Shown one piece after another: positions 55,818-64,000 of a stretch of DNA of 64,000 nucleotides. Positions within the stretch are counted from its first letter, which is position 1, and every line of letters begins with the position of its first letter. The stretch is from Tectiglobus sp965224045 (GTDB lineage: Bacteria; Pseudomonadota; Alphaproteobacteria; Rhizobiales; Hyphomicrobiaceae), in contig CBDCYD010000014.1 in NCBI GenBank assembly GCA_965224045.1, positions 310,001 through 374,000 on the forward strand, given 5' to 3'. The position numbers and the translations under genes were made by a program. The notes under the pieces are model-generated. The model searched no databases. It was not told where the DNA came from and worked only from the letters and a program-made list of their open reading frames with translations.

Positions 55818-56714
55818 CTACTCGACCGCAGTGGGCTGCTGGTTTGTGACGGTGTCCGGCGAAGCTGACTTGACGGGCGAGACCTGATTGCGCGACGGCA
55901 ACTTGACGATCACTTCCGTGCCTGCGCCCTTCTGACTGACGATGCTGATTTCGCCGCCGTGCAACTCGACAAGTGCTCGGGCGATCGGCAGGCCCAATCC
56001 TGCTCCTTCGCGCCAGCGCGAGCGCGTGCCGTCGACCTGGCCGAACGGCGTCAAGGCGATATCGACTTCTTCCTGCGTCATGCCGACACCGCTGTCGCGC
56101 ACGCGTACGCAGATGCCATTGGCGGGTGTACGGGCGGTTGCAATCTCGACCAATCCGCCAGACGGCGTGAACTTGATTGCATTCGAGAGGATGTTGGTGA
56201 TGACCTGCTGGAGCTTTGCCATGTCGCCGCGTGTCGGCGGCAGTGAAGGATCACACGCGACCGACAATCGCACGGTTGCATCCTTGGCCTGTCCGGCCGT
56301 CGCAGTGACCGCAGCCTCGACCAATTCGTTGATTGATAGCTCGCTGTTGTCGAGCGTGTAGCGGCCGCTCTGCATCTTGGAAATGTCCAGGATGTCATTG
56401 ATTATGGCGAGCAGCTGTTCGGCCGAATCATGAATGAGCTGCGCGTACTGGACAAGTTCCTCGTTCGGAATCGGGCTATTTGCATGATTGGAAAGGAGCT
56501 TGGAGAACCCGATGACGGTGTTGAGCGGCGTACGCAGCTCATGGCTCATATTGGAGATGAATTCCGATTTTACGCGGCTTGCCAACTCGGATTCGATGCG
56601 CGCGGACTGCTCGGCCATCTTTGCGCGGTTACGCAGAACCGCATCGCCAATCAGCGACGAGTATTCGTTTAGCAGCGTGTTTCCGCGGTTTCCGCCGAAC
56701 GATCCGTTCAACAT
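55818..56714 (-). CDS. soluble sensor histidine kinase
   Basis: 298 residues. H-box MSHELRTPLNTVIGFSKLL, N-box ITNILSNAIKFTPSGG, G1 VRDSGVGMTQEEV, and G2 WREGAGLGLPIARALVE. The region before the H-box is a coiled coil (residues 20-50) without membrane segments. The ATG at 56714 begins MLNGSFGG; the ribosome binding site is weak. It is the first gene of a two-gene unit with the HerA-like ATPase, an unusual association. Confidence 0.85.
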   Translation of the reverse strand: MLNGSFGGNRGNTLLNEYSSLIGDAVLRNRAKMAEQSARIESELASRVKSEFISNMSHELRTPLNTVIGFSKLLSNHANSPIPNEELVQYAQLIHDSAEQLLAIINDILDISKMQSGRYTLDNSELSINELVEAAVTATAGQAKDATVRLSVACDPSLPPTRGDMAKLQQVITNILSNAIKFTPSGGLVEIATARTPANGICVRVRDSGVGMTQEEVDIALTPFGQVDGTRSRWREGAGLGLPIARALVELHGGEISIVSQKGAGTEVIVKLPSRNQVSPVKSASPDTVTNQQPTAVE

Positions 56715-57254
56715 GATCCGATTTTTCTGTGTACCCCAATTGCCACGGATACTACGGCAAATATGATAACCCCCAGTTAATGTAGAAAATTCAAATAAAC
56801 CCTTGATGGAAAACCAATTGTTGCACGCGGCATCCGACAACTTCCGAGCGCAAATCGAAGGTTAAGGGAAAGTTGCACGACGTGCGGGTGTTACCGGCGC
56901 GACGCTCCGCGCCGGCTTCTCCTTGGCCTTGCCCAGGGACACCGGCCGGGGGACGGGCCGGTCGACAGGCCGGTCGACGGCATTGAAACCCTGCGACCGC
57001 ACAAGTCCTGCGCACAGATGGTCGCGACGGGATTGGGTTTGCTTGTTCGCCTCAGCACGAGGCGATATAGCTGAAGCAACCACCGTCGGTGAACATTGGT
57101 ATCGAGGGTCGCGAACCGGGTAATCGGCCACGCGACTGACGCAATGGGATTATACTGAGCGGTAAGATAAGGTTGCGGCCGTGCGGCTCCGATGCCCAAC
57201 GGGTCAGCGCCAAAAGCACTGTTGCAGTTGCATTTCTGCACGAGTAGGGGCGGG
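56715..57254. other. intergenic region upstream of the polysaccharide cluster
   Basis: 540 bp. The left 150 bp are AT-rich. Between 56880 and 57000 a minus-strand reading frame has GC3-biased, Pro/Arg-rich codons (DRPVDRPVPRPVS, from a tandem CCGGTCGAC repeat near 56957) and might be a small gene or a remnant, but I see no good start. Confidence 0.45.
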
Positions 57255-59255
57255 ATGGGGCCTAGTCGAGACAAATTGCTGGTGGAATTGCTGAAACTGC
57301 GCATTGTCCGGCTCGGCACATGGCTGGTCGGATTGCCCCGATTCCACAAGCGCGCGATCCTTGTCGGTCTCGATCTGGTCTGCCTGGTTTTTGCCGTTTG
57401 GGTGGCGCTGTCGCTGCGTCTCGGGACGTTCTACGTGCCGCCCGATGCGGCCTTCGCGCTGATCCTGCTGGCAGCACCAGTCATCAGTGTTCTTACATTC
57501 GGCTGGTTCGGCCTCTATCGGCTCGTGACCCGGTACATCGGCCACAAGGGCACAACGGCGATCGCCGTGTGCATGGGGCTATCGATCCTTATCTGGTCGC
57601 TGGCAATCGTGATGTCGGGGGTGTCCGGCGTGCCGAGGTCGGTGATCCTGCTCTATGGCATTATCGGTGGCGGATTGATCTACGCGACGCGGCAGCTTGC
57701 TGCACTCCTGCTGGTCGGCGCCGGAATTCCGATCCCGGTTCCGCGAAAGGCACCGCCGGCCGTGGTGATCTACGGCGCCGGCAGCACCGGCGTGCAGTTG
57801 CTCGACGCGATCAAGCGGTCTGGTGAGGCGCGGCCGGTCGGTTTCCTGGACGACACGAAATCTCTGTGGGGACAGTACGTGAGCGGCCAAAAGATCTACC
57901 GGCCTGAAAAACTCGCGCGGCTGATCGAGCGTGAGCGCGTGTCAGAAGTCATCCTCGCTATTCCGCACGCCCAGCGCCGGCAGCGGCGGGAAATCGTGAG
58001 CTGGCTGCAGTCCTTCCCCGTACAGGTCAAGCTGCTTCCGGCACTTGAGGACATCGCCTCGGGCCGCGTCACCGTCAGTGATCTCAGGGCGGTCGATGTC
58101 GAAGACCTGCTTGGCCGCGACCCGGTGCCGCCGGATCAAGACCTGCTCGGCATGAACATCACGGGCAAGGCCGTGATGGTGACCGGTGCCGGCGGATCGA
58201 TCGGTTCCGAACTCAGCCGCCAGATCGTACGCCTCAAACCGCGTTGCCTGGTGTTGTTCGAGCAGTCGGAAGCCGCGCTCTACGAGATCGAAAGCGAGAT
58301 CGCGGAAATCGTTGCCGGATTTTCAGACGATGAACGCCCCGGCATACATTGCGTGCTTGGCTCCGTGCTCGATGAACGGCGCGTGCTCGGACTGCTGCAG
58401 CAGCACGGTATCGCAACCATTTATCATGCAGCGGCCTACAAACACGTTCCGATCGTCGAGGATAACCCGACGGAGGGCTTGCGTAACAACACCTTCGGAA
58501 CGCGGGCGGTGGCGAAGGCGGCGCGGCGGGCCGGGGTCGAACGGATGGTGTTGATTTCGACAGACAAGGCGGTGCGCCCGACGAACATCATGGGAGCCTC
58601 GAAACGTCTCGCCGAACTCGTGCTGCAGGCGGAGGCCAGCGATCCTGGCTGCGAGACGGTGTTCACCATGGTCCGGTTCGGCAATGTGCTCGACAGTTCC
58701 GGCTCGGTGGTACGCAAATTCCGCCGCCAGATCGCCGCCGGCGGTCCGGTGACGGTGACCGATCCGAACGTCATTCGCTATTTCATGTCGATCCCCGAAG
58801 CAGCGGAGCTGGTGCTGCAGGCCGGTGCAATGGCAGCCGGAGGCGAAGTCTTCGTGCTGGAAATGGGGGAGCCGGTGCGGATCGCCGACCTGGCACGATC
58901 CATGGTGCGCCTGATGGGGCGTGAACTCAAGGACGAGAACAATCCAGACGGCGACATCGAGATTCGGTTCGTCGGACTACGGCCGGGCGAGAAGCTTTAC
59001 GAGGAACTCTATCTGGGTGAGACGACGGAACCGACACAGCACCAGAGGATCATGCGCAACAACGAGCCGTTCGTGCAACCACCGCGCCTCGAGGACGAGC
59101 TGTCGGCGTTGTGGCAGGCGACCGAGGACAACGACCCGACTGCGATGCGCCGCGTGCTGTGCGACCTGGTCGAAGGATACACGCCACGCGACGAGACGTT
59201 TGCAGACCAGCCACTGGATGGTGACTGGCCGCTGGTGTCGCGCTCAATTCACTGA
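57255..59255 (+). CDS. CapD/WbpM-type UDP-sugar 4,6-dehydratase/epimerase, membrane-anchored
   Basis: 666 residues: four N-terminal membrane helices (about 20-130), a degenerate Rossmann domain (VIYGAGSTGVQLLDAIK), and a catalytic SDR domain with TGAGGSIGSELSRQI, and the S-x-x-M-x-x-x-K-type site ISTDKAVRPTNIMGASKR. WbpM-type enzymes make UDP-QuiNAc precursors for O-antigen. First gene of the surface-polysaccharide cluster. The ATG at 57255 follows GGGGCGGG; an ATG at 57192 would add 21 residues. Confidence 0.9.
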   Translation: MGPSRDKLLVELLKLRIVRLGTWLVGLPRFHKRAILVGLDLVCLVFAVWVALSLRLGTFYVPPDAAFALILLAAPVISVLTFGWFGLYRLVTRYIGHKGTTAIAVCMGLSILIWSLAIVMSGVSGVPRSVILLYGIIGGGLIYATRQLAALLLVGAGIPIPVPRKAPPAVVIYGAGSTGVQLLDAIKRSGEARPVGFLDDTKSLWGQYVSGQKIYRPEKLARLIERERVSEVILAIPHAQRRQRREIVSWLQSFPVQVKLLPALEDIASGRVTVSDLRAVDVEDLLGRDPVPPDQDLLGMNITGKAVMVTGAGGSIGSELSRQIVRLKPRCLVLFEQSEAALYEIESEIAEIVAGFSDDERPGIHCVLGSVLDERRVLGLLQQHGIATIYHAAAYKHVPIVEDNPTEGLRNNTFGTRAVAKAARRAGVERMVLISTDKAVRPTNIMGASKRLAELVLQAEASDPGCETVFTMVRFGNVLDSSGSVVRKFRRQIAAGGPVTVTDPNVIRYFMSIPEAAELVLQAGAMAAGGEVFVLEMGEPVRIADLARSMVRLMGRELKDENNPDGDIEIRFVGLRPGEKLYEELYLGETTEPTQHQRIMRNNEPFVQPPRLEDELSALWQATEDNDPTAMRRVLCDLVEGYTPRDETFADQPLDGDWPLVSRSIH

Positions 59256-59260
59256 CAGCA

Positions 59261-60385
59261 ATGGCAATGGCGATTGCAAGTCAAACCTCGGTGGCAAATC
59301 CGCGGGTTGCGTTCGTCGGACGATCACGGGAGGCCCTCGAGACCTACGGCGGCTCGCTGGTGCAATATACGCTCGGCCAGTCATCAGCGGTGCTGTGCGT
59401 GGCACCCGGATTTCCACTTGGACAGGCGCGTGAAGGTGTCCTCGCGGGTGCAATCTTGAGCGACCTTGCCGCCGATCCCGACGACGCTCGATCATTTGCG
59501 TCCTCGGCTGCACGTCGGTCGCTGGCATCGACGCTTTCCGACTGGCAGCCCGACATCGTCGTCGCGTGCGGCACTGCGGCGCTCGACGCGCTCGGTCGGA
59601 GACGACGCCGATCGGGACCGTTTACAGCGTGCATCCTGACACCGGAAGACGATCAGGCCGTAAAGACCGGCTCGTGGTTGCGACCGTGGCCATTGCCGCG
59701 TCGGCTCGGCGGCTGTGATGCCGTATTTGTCAACAATCATGAATTGGCACGCGCGTTGGAGGACGGCCAGCGCGGGGCACGGGGTACGCGCATCATCGTG
59801 ACGCCCGGTCGCGGTCCCGTGGTTGCCGCGCTCGAGAATTGTCCATTGCCGGCGCTGGACAACGGATTGTCGTTCGTGTTGTTCGATGATGGTCGTGACG
59901 AGGCGTTTCTGGCGGCCTTCAGGTCGGCTGCCGAAGCGATCTCGAGCCGATCGGACCAGGCTAAATTCGTGATCGCGCGCGAGGCACTCTATGCGACCGC
60001 AAGCGATGAGCCGGGCGATGGCGGCGGCGCGACGGTGCGCACCTATGAGCCAGGCAGCGAGCATACGGTGATACGCGATGCCCACGTCATCGTTCAGGGT
60101 CGGGCCGCTACGCCCTATCCATTCGCCTTTCTCACGGCATTGGCTGCGGGGCGCCCCGTCATTGCGCGCGATACGCCGGCCCTGCGCGACGCGGTTGACG
60201 AAGTTGTCAACGGGATACTCATCAGCGGCGACGAGCCCCGTGCGTTGACCAAGGCGGTCGGGGCGCTCTTGCGCCGGCCGGACCTGCTTGCCAGCATGGC
60301 GCGGGCAAGTCGCGCCAAAGCCCAACGGCGCTTCGATGCGGCGGTCATCAATCGGGATATCCTTGCCGCGCTGCAAGCAGAATGA
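59261..60385 (+). CDS. glycosyltransferase-like protein, GT4/GT-B type
   Basis: 374 residues. The C-terminal half has the GT-B end pattern AFLTALAAGRPVIARDTPALRDAVDEVVNGILI, typical of GT4. The N-terminal half is less conserved and lacks the usual start motif, so activity is likely but not certain. Five bp behind the WbpM-like gene, so cotranscribed. High GC with no sign of transfer. Confidence 0.75.
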   Translation: MAMAIASQTSVANPRVAFVGRSREALETYGGSLVQYTLGQSSAVLCVAPGFPLGQAREGVLAGAILSDLAADPDDARSFASSAARRSLASTLSDWQPDIVVACGTAALDALGRRRRRSGPFTACILTPEDDQAVKTGSWLRPWPLPRRLGGCDAVFVNNHELARALEDGQRGARGTRIIVTPGRGPVVAALENCPLPALDNGLSFVLFDDGRDEAFLAAFRSAAEAISSRSDQAKFVIAREALYATASDEPGDGGGATVRTYEPGSEHTVIRDAHVIVQGRAATPYPFAFLTALAAGRPVIARDTPALRDAVDEVVNGILISGDEPRALTKAVGALLRRPDLLASMARASRAKAQRRFDAAVINRDILAALQAE

Positions 60386-60425
60386 ACCGGGCCAGTCAAA
60401 ACAGAAACACTAAAGCCGGGCGAAC

Positions 60426-61454
60426 ATGTCGACAGGTCTCAACTTGGCAGGAGGGCTGCTGCTGATTGCAGGAGCCGGCATTGCAACCGCGTTGATCATC
60501 GTCGCGATCATGCCGCTGCTGCGACGCTATGCACTGGCGCGGCCCAATGCCCGCTCAAGTCATACAATGCCAACACCACAGGGTGCCGGGATCGCGATAA
60601 TTGCGGTGCCCTTTCTGTTGCTCGTTGCGCTGATGGTGAGCAGCGAGACGGCGACCAAGGACGGCTGGGCGGTTTATCTGGCGCTTGCCATCGCTATACT
60701 GGCCGCAACAGGCGCGGTCGATGATGTTTTCCCGCTGCCCGTTGCCGTGCGCCTCATCGTTCAGTTTGCAGCAGCAGGGCTCGTGGTCGCGGCGATTCCA
60801 GAGACGGTACGGATCCTGCCGTTCCTACCGAGCTGGCTTGAATCCACGGGTCTCGTCGTCGGGCTGGTGTGGTTTATCAATCTGGTCAACTTCATGGACG
60901 GCATCGACGGCATAACCGTGGTCGAAATGACATCGATCGCGGCCGGTGTCGTGCTTGTACACGCGGTCGCGGAACCGGTGATGCACACTTCGGTGAGCCT
61001 CATCGCCGTTGGACTGATCGGGGCACTGCTGGGCTTTGCCCCGTTCAACCGGCACGTCGCGTTGGTGTTCATGGGTGATGTCGGCAGCCTGCCGATCGGG
61101 GCACTTGCCGGCTGGATGTTGGTCGTGCTCGCGGCGGAGGGCCACATCGCGGCCGCGCTATTGCTGCCGCTCTACTATCTAAGCGATGCAACCGTAACGC
61201 TGGTGCGGCGCTTGCGGCGCGGCGAACGAGTGCAAGAGGCGCACCGCAGCCACTTCTATCAGTTGGCGGTACAGCGCGGGTTTCGCGTGCCGGAAGTCAC
61301 GAACAGGATTTTCGGGCTCAACGTGGTGTTGATCCTGCTTGCATTGTTGTCTGTCGAAACGGGCAGCGCGGTCGTCGATGTTGCATGCCTGCTGGCAGGA
61401 GGCATCCTGACGGCGGCACTACTGCGGCACTTCGAGCGTGGACGCCATGGCTGA
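60426..61454 (+). CDS. undecaprenyl-phosphate sugar-1-phosphate transferase (WecA/MraY superfamily, GT4-annotated)
   Basis: 342 residues, 10 or 11 membrane helices. The family motifs are GAVDDVFPLP, NFMDGIDGI, the H-x-x-x-H-like EAHRSHFYQ, and FMGDVGSLPIGALAG. It loads the first sugar phosphate onto the lipid carrier for polymer synthesis. Its stop overlaps the next gene by 8 bp. Sits 40 bp after the glycosyltransferase. Confidence 0.9.
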   Translation: MSTGLNLAGGLLLIAGAGIATALIIVAIMPLLRRYALARPNARSSHTMPTPQGAGIAIIAVPFLLLVALMVSSETATKDGWAVYLALAIAILAATGAVDDVFPLPVAVRLIVQFAAAGLVVAAIPETVRILPFLPSWLESTGLVVGLVWFINLVNFMDGIDGITVVEMTSIAAGVVLVHAVAEPVMHTSVSLIAVGLIGALLGFAPFNRHVALVFMGDVGSLPIGALAGWMLVVLAAEGHIAAALLLPLYYLSDATVTLVRRLRRGERVQEAHRSHFYQLAVQRGFRVPEVTNRIFGLNVVLILLALLSVETGSAVVDVACLLAGGILTAALLRHFERGRHG

Positions 61455-62895
61455 GGCAGCAGCCGCCTTTCGTCGGCATGTGTTGCTGATCTGCTGGGCC
61501 TCTGTGGCACTTGGCCTGGTAAGCCTGGCCGGCATGCTCGCTCACTTCGGTGACCTCTTTTCCTGGTCGCGCGATCTTGCCGATGTTCCGGCGCTTAAAG
61601 TTGCTGTGGGCGGCGTGGCGGCAGGCGTGATTTTTGCCAGTCTCGGCTTGCTCGTTCCGGCGGCAATAGCGGAGGGTTTAGACAGTTCACTGCCCGCCAT
61701 TGTCGGTATGGTGGCGGTTGGTGTCGTCCTGCGCGTGCTCTTGGTCGGCAGCACGCCGGCGCTGGAGGATGATTTTTACCGTTATCTCTGGGATGGGGCG
61801 GTTACCGCCCAGGGCATCAACCCCTATGCCTACGCGCCGGACATCGTGCGCAATCCGAGCGCGCCGATCGAGCTGAAGCTCCTGGCAGCAGACTCACGAG
61901 GCGTGATCGAGCGGGTCAACCATCCGCATCTCAAGACCATTTACCCGCCGGTGGCGCAAGGCTGGTTTGCACTGGCACACGCCGTCTCACCATGGAGCCT
62001 GCTCGCGTGGCGGTTGCTCGGTTTCGGGCTGGAGCTGGTGTCGCTGGCGCTGATCTTCGCCTTGCTGCGCGAGACCGGCCGGTCTCCATTGTGGGCAGCG
62101 CTATACTGGTGGAACCCGGTGGTGGTGAAGGAGCTGACCAACTCGGCACACATGGAAATCGTTCTGCTGCCGATGGTTCTAGCAGCCCTGTGGCTGGCCG
62201 TACGCCGAAGGTACGTGCTGGCGACAACAGCGCTTGCCTTTGCAACAGGGACAAAGTTGTGGCCGGCGATGTTGCTGCCGCTGTTCTTGTGGCCGCTTTC
62301 GCGAGACCCGCTACGCATGGTTGCTGCGATCGCCATATTTGGTGGTCTCGCACTTGCCTGGTTGTTGCCGCCGCTCCTCGGTGGCCTCGACCATACGTCG
62401 GGGTTCGTCGCGTTTGCGACGTACTGGCAGACGAACAGCGCGCTGTTCCAGACCTTGAAAACCCTTGCGGAAGCAGCCGGGTCGAGTGTCGGGGCCAGCG
62501 CCGAGAGCGCCGGGCTGGTGCTTCGCGGAGTGCTGGCCGGCTGCGTCGGCTTGCTGGCGTTGGTGCTGGCGCGGCGGGCCTACGACGGGCCGTATGATCT
62601 GGTTCTCAGGGCGGCTCTGATTGTCGCGGCCCAGTTTCTGCTCAGCCCGGCGCAGTTTCCCTGGTATGCGACATGGGTCTTCATTCTCCTCCCGTTCGTG
62701 CCGTTAACCGGCTTGCTCGCGATTACTGTCACAATCCCCCTTTATTATATCTCCTTCGTTTTCGCAGCGCAGCACACCTACGAGCTTTTCAATGGCTGGG
62801 TGCTCTGGGTGATCTGGGTGCCCGTCTGGCTACTGCTGATGCGCGACGGGCTGAAGTGGCGGCGAGACGCCTTGAATTGGAACACGCATGCGTGA
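61447..62895 (+). CDS. GT87/DUF2029-type polytopic membrane glycosyltransferase-like protein
   Basis: 482 residues, about 12 membrane helices. The first large loop has DDFYRYLWDGAVTAQGINPYAYAP, a GT-C-type acidic motif with DD in the loop, and WWNPVVVKELTNSAHMEIV follows. Such proteins use polyprenyl-phosphate sugars. The start overlaps the preceding gene (ATGGCTGA) and the end overlaps the next gene by 8 bp, so the three are translationally linked. Confidence 0.82.
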   Translation: MAEAAAAFRRHVLLICWASVALGLVSLAGMLAHFGDLFSWSRDLADVPALKVAVGGVAAGVIFASLGLLVPAAIAEGLDSSLPAIVGMVAVGVVLRVLLVGSTPALEDDFYRYLWDGAVTAQGINPYAYAPDIVRNPSAPIELKLLAADSRGVIERVNHPHLKTIYPPVAQGWFALAHAVSPWSLLAWRLLGFGLELVSLALIFALLRETGRSPLWAALYWWNPVVVKELTNSAHMEIVLLPMVLAALWLAVRRRYVLATTALAFATGTKLWPAMLLPLFLWPLSRDPLRMVAAIAIFGGLALAWLLPPLLGGLDHTSGFVAFATYWQTNSALFQTLKTLAEAAGSSVGASAESAGLVLRGVLAGCVGLLALVLARRAYDGPYDLVLRAALIVAAQFLLSPAQFPWYATWVFILLPFVPLTGLLAITVTIPLYYISFVFAAQHTYELFNGWVLWVIWVPVWLLLMRDGLKWRRDALNWNTHA

Positions 62896-63613
62896 CGGTC
62901 ATACCATTGGAGTCGTCATCCCGGCGCTCAACGAAGCCGGCGCGATCGGCCTGGTGATCGCGGACATCCCCGGCTGGGTCGACCGGGTGGTGGTCGGCGA
63001 CAATGGTTCGAGCGACGGCACGGCGGATACCGCGCAACGCGCCGGCGCCGACGTCGTACATGAAGCGGAACGTGGTTACGGTGCGGCGTGCCTTGCCGCG
63101 CTCGATGCGCTCGGCAATGTTGACATCGTCGTTTTTGCAGACGGCGACTACAGCGACCACGTCGAAGACATGGCCGACCTGGTCGATCCAATTATTCGAG
63201 ACGAGGTTGACCTGGTGATCGGGTCACGCATGACCGGCAGTCGCGAGCAAGGTGCCCTGACACCACAACAACTGTTCGGCAACCGGCTTGCGACATTCCT
63301 GATCCATCGCATCTGGGGCACACGGTACACCGACCTCGGACCGTTCCGCGCCATTCGCCACGTGTCACTGCGCAGCCTCGGCATGGCGGACCGCAACTTC
63401 GGCTGGACGGTCGAGATGCAGATCAAGGCGATCGAGAGCGACTTGCGCATCACAGAAGTGCCGGTGCGCTACCGGCAAGGCATCGGCCGATCGAAAGTTT
63501 CGGGTACCGTCAAAGGCACGGTGCTTGCGGGCTACAAGATTTTGGGGCTCATCGCGTGGCATGCCGTTCGTGCCGCGTTGCGCCCATCGCGCGCCGAAGT
63601 CAGACAGTCTTAG
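62888..63613 (+). CDS. GT2-family glycosyltransferase, dolichyl/polyprenyl-phosphate mannose synthase type
   Basis: 241 residues. VVIPALNEAGAIGLVI start, the DxD-like FADGDYSDHVEDM, GSRMTGSREQGA, and VPVRYRQGIGRSKVSG. DPM1-like enzymes make polyprenyl-phosphate sugars, the donors used by GT-C-type membrane enzymes such as the one encoded just before, which explains the 8-bp coupling. Probably ends the operon. Confidence 0.93.
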   Translation: MRDGHTIGVVIPALNEAGAIGLVIADIPGWVDRVVVGDNGSSDGTADTAQRAGADVVHEAERGYGAACLAALDALGNVDIVVFADGDYSDHVEDMADLVDPIIRDEVDLVIGSRMTGSREQGALTPQQLFGNRLATFLIHRIWGTRYTDLGPFRAIRHVSLRSLGMADRNFGWTVEMQIKAIESDLRITEVPVRYRQGIGRSKVSGTVKGTVLAGYKILGLIAWHAVRAALRPSRAEVRQS

Positions 63614-63668
63614 TCGCTCTCGCGGCGCTGATCCTCGCCGGCAGCCGGCCGCCTCCGAGAGTGTCGCA

Positions 63669-64000
63669 TTACCCGGCAGAGCCGTCGTCTTCAACCGTAT
63701 CGTCGGGCATGACGACGATGATGCGACCGGCCGCGATGTCGAGGTCCGGTACGAAGTCCTTGCTGAACGGCACGAACTCCGTGCGGCGCTTGCCGGCAAG
63801 GCGGATTTCGAGAAGGTCGCCGGCACCGAAGTTCTGGACGGCGACGATTTCGCCGACCTCGGAGCCGTCGGTGCGGGATGCAGTGAGCCCGATGATATCG
63901 GCGTGGTAGACCTCGTCCTCGTCGGGCTCCGGCAGCCGGTCGCGCTCGACGAACAGTTCCGTGCCGCGCAAAGCCTCGGCGGCGTTGCGGTCGGTGATGC
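63669..64000 (-). CDS. rimM: 16S rRNA maturation protein RimM, C-terminal part
   Basis: Cut by the window end, so only the last 110 or so residues are seen. They include ALRGTELFVERDRLPEPDEDEVYHADIIGL and the PRC-barrel segment VGEIVAVQNFGAGDLLEI, both diagnostic of RimM, which assists 30S assembly by binding S19. The reading frame continues past position 64000 without a start. Converges with the glycosyltransferase operon. An acidic tail ends the protein. Confidence 0.95.
   Translation of the reverse strand, partial: ITDRNAAEALRGTELFVERDRLPEPDEDEVYHADIIGLTASRTDGSEVGEIVAVQNFGAGDLLEIRLAGKRRTEFVPFSKDFVPDLDIAAGRIIVVMPDDTVEDDGSAG

Noticed and set aside
56862..57131. Minus-strand small frame with Pro/Arg-rich repeats (DRPVDRPVPRPVS)
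   Set aside because: Codon bias looks coding, but the only long start is a GTG without ribosome binding site and no family is recognisable.
1..64000. CRISPR array, insertion sequence or prophage
   Set aside because: No regularly spaced repeats, transposase, integrase or phage structural genes found.

Overview
This 64 kb window is GC-rich, densely coded chromosome from an alphaproteobacterium, most likely of the Hyphomicrobiales/Rhizobiales group. That placement rests on gene content and local order: dapF next to mtaB, ftsK followed by lolA, a glnK-amtB operon, a phasin, VisC/UbiH-type ubiquinone hydroxylase, truA and fmt close together, and many short operons. There is no insertion sequence, prophage, CRISPR array or rRNA in the window.

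Layout. 1-4.6 kb: mtaB (cut by the window edge), dapF, a first ammonium transporter and a serine hydrolase. 4.9-8.4 kb: ftsK-lolA. 8.6-8.8 kb: a strong candidate small RNA with three C-rich hairpin loops behind a CRP-like palindrome. 9-11.5 kb: a cyclic-nucleotide-binding protein, an OmpR-type regulator, a palindromic repeat element and an L,D-transpeptidase. 11.7-13.5 kb: glnK-amtB with a sigma-54-like promoter. 13.6-20.7 kb: tesB, a UbiH-like hydroxylase, an AsmA-like protein, a second copy of the palindromic repeat, an orphan solute-binding protein, a short soluble histidine kinase and a phasin.

21.1-27.0 kb is the most interesting part: a compact selenocysteine locus. It holds a GrdB-like gene with an in-frame UGA at a U-x-x-C site, a glutaredoxin-DinB fusion gene with an in-frame UGA at a U-x-x-C site, then selA, selB and the selenocysteine tRNA (selC, anticodon UCA). 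Both selenoprotein genes would be split or truncated by a standard gene caller. selD is not in the window. A two-subunit molybdenum hydroxylase and a cytochrome P450 follow on the same strand.

31-50 kb is mixed metabolism and housekeeping: a von Willebrand A protein, LysR/TauE pair, M15-type peptidase, ketopantoate reductase family protein, 1-Cys peroxiredoxin, acyl-CoA ligase, a secreted six-repeat protein, truA, a GlcG-like protein, an Fe-S flavoenzyme of the 2,4-dienoyl-CoA reductase family, an aminotransferase, fmt, an SDR, a proline-racemase family enzyme and an arsR-permease operon. 50.5-56.7 kb: DUF3095 protein, CoA-transferase, recR, and a histidine kinase-HerA ATPase pair. 57.2-63.6 kb: a tightly packed surface-polysaccharide or glycolipid cluster (CapD/WbpM-like, glycosyltransferase, WecA-like, GT87-like, GT2). 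The window ends inside rimM.
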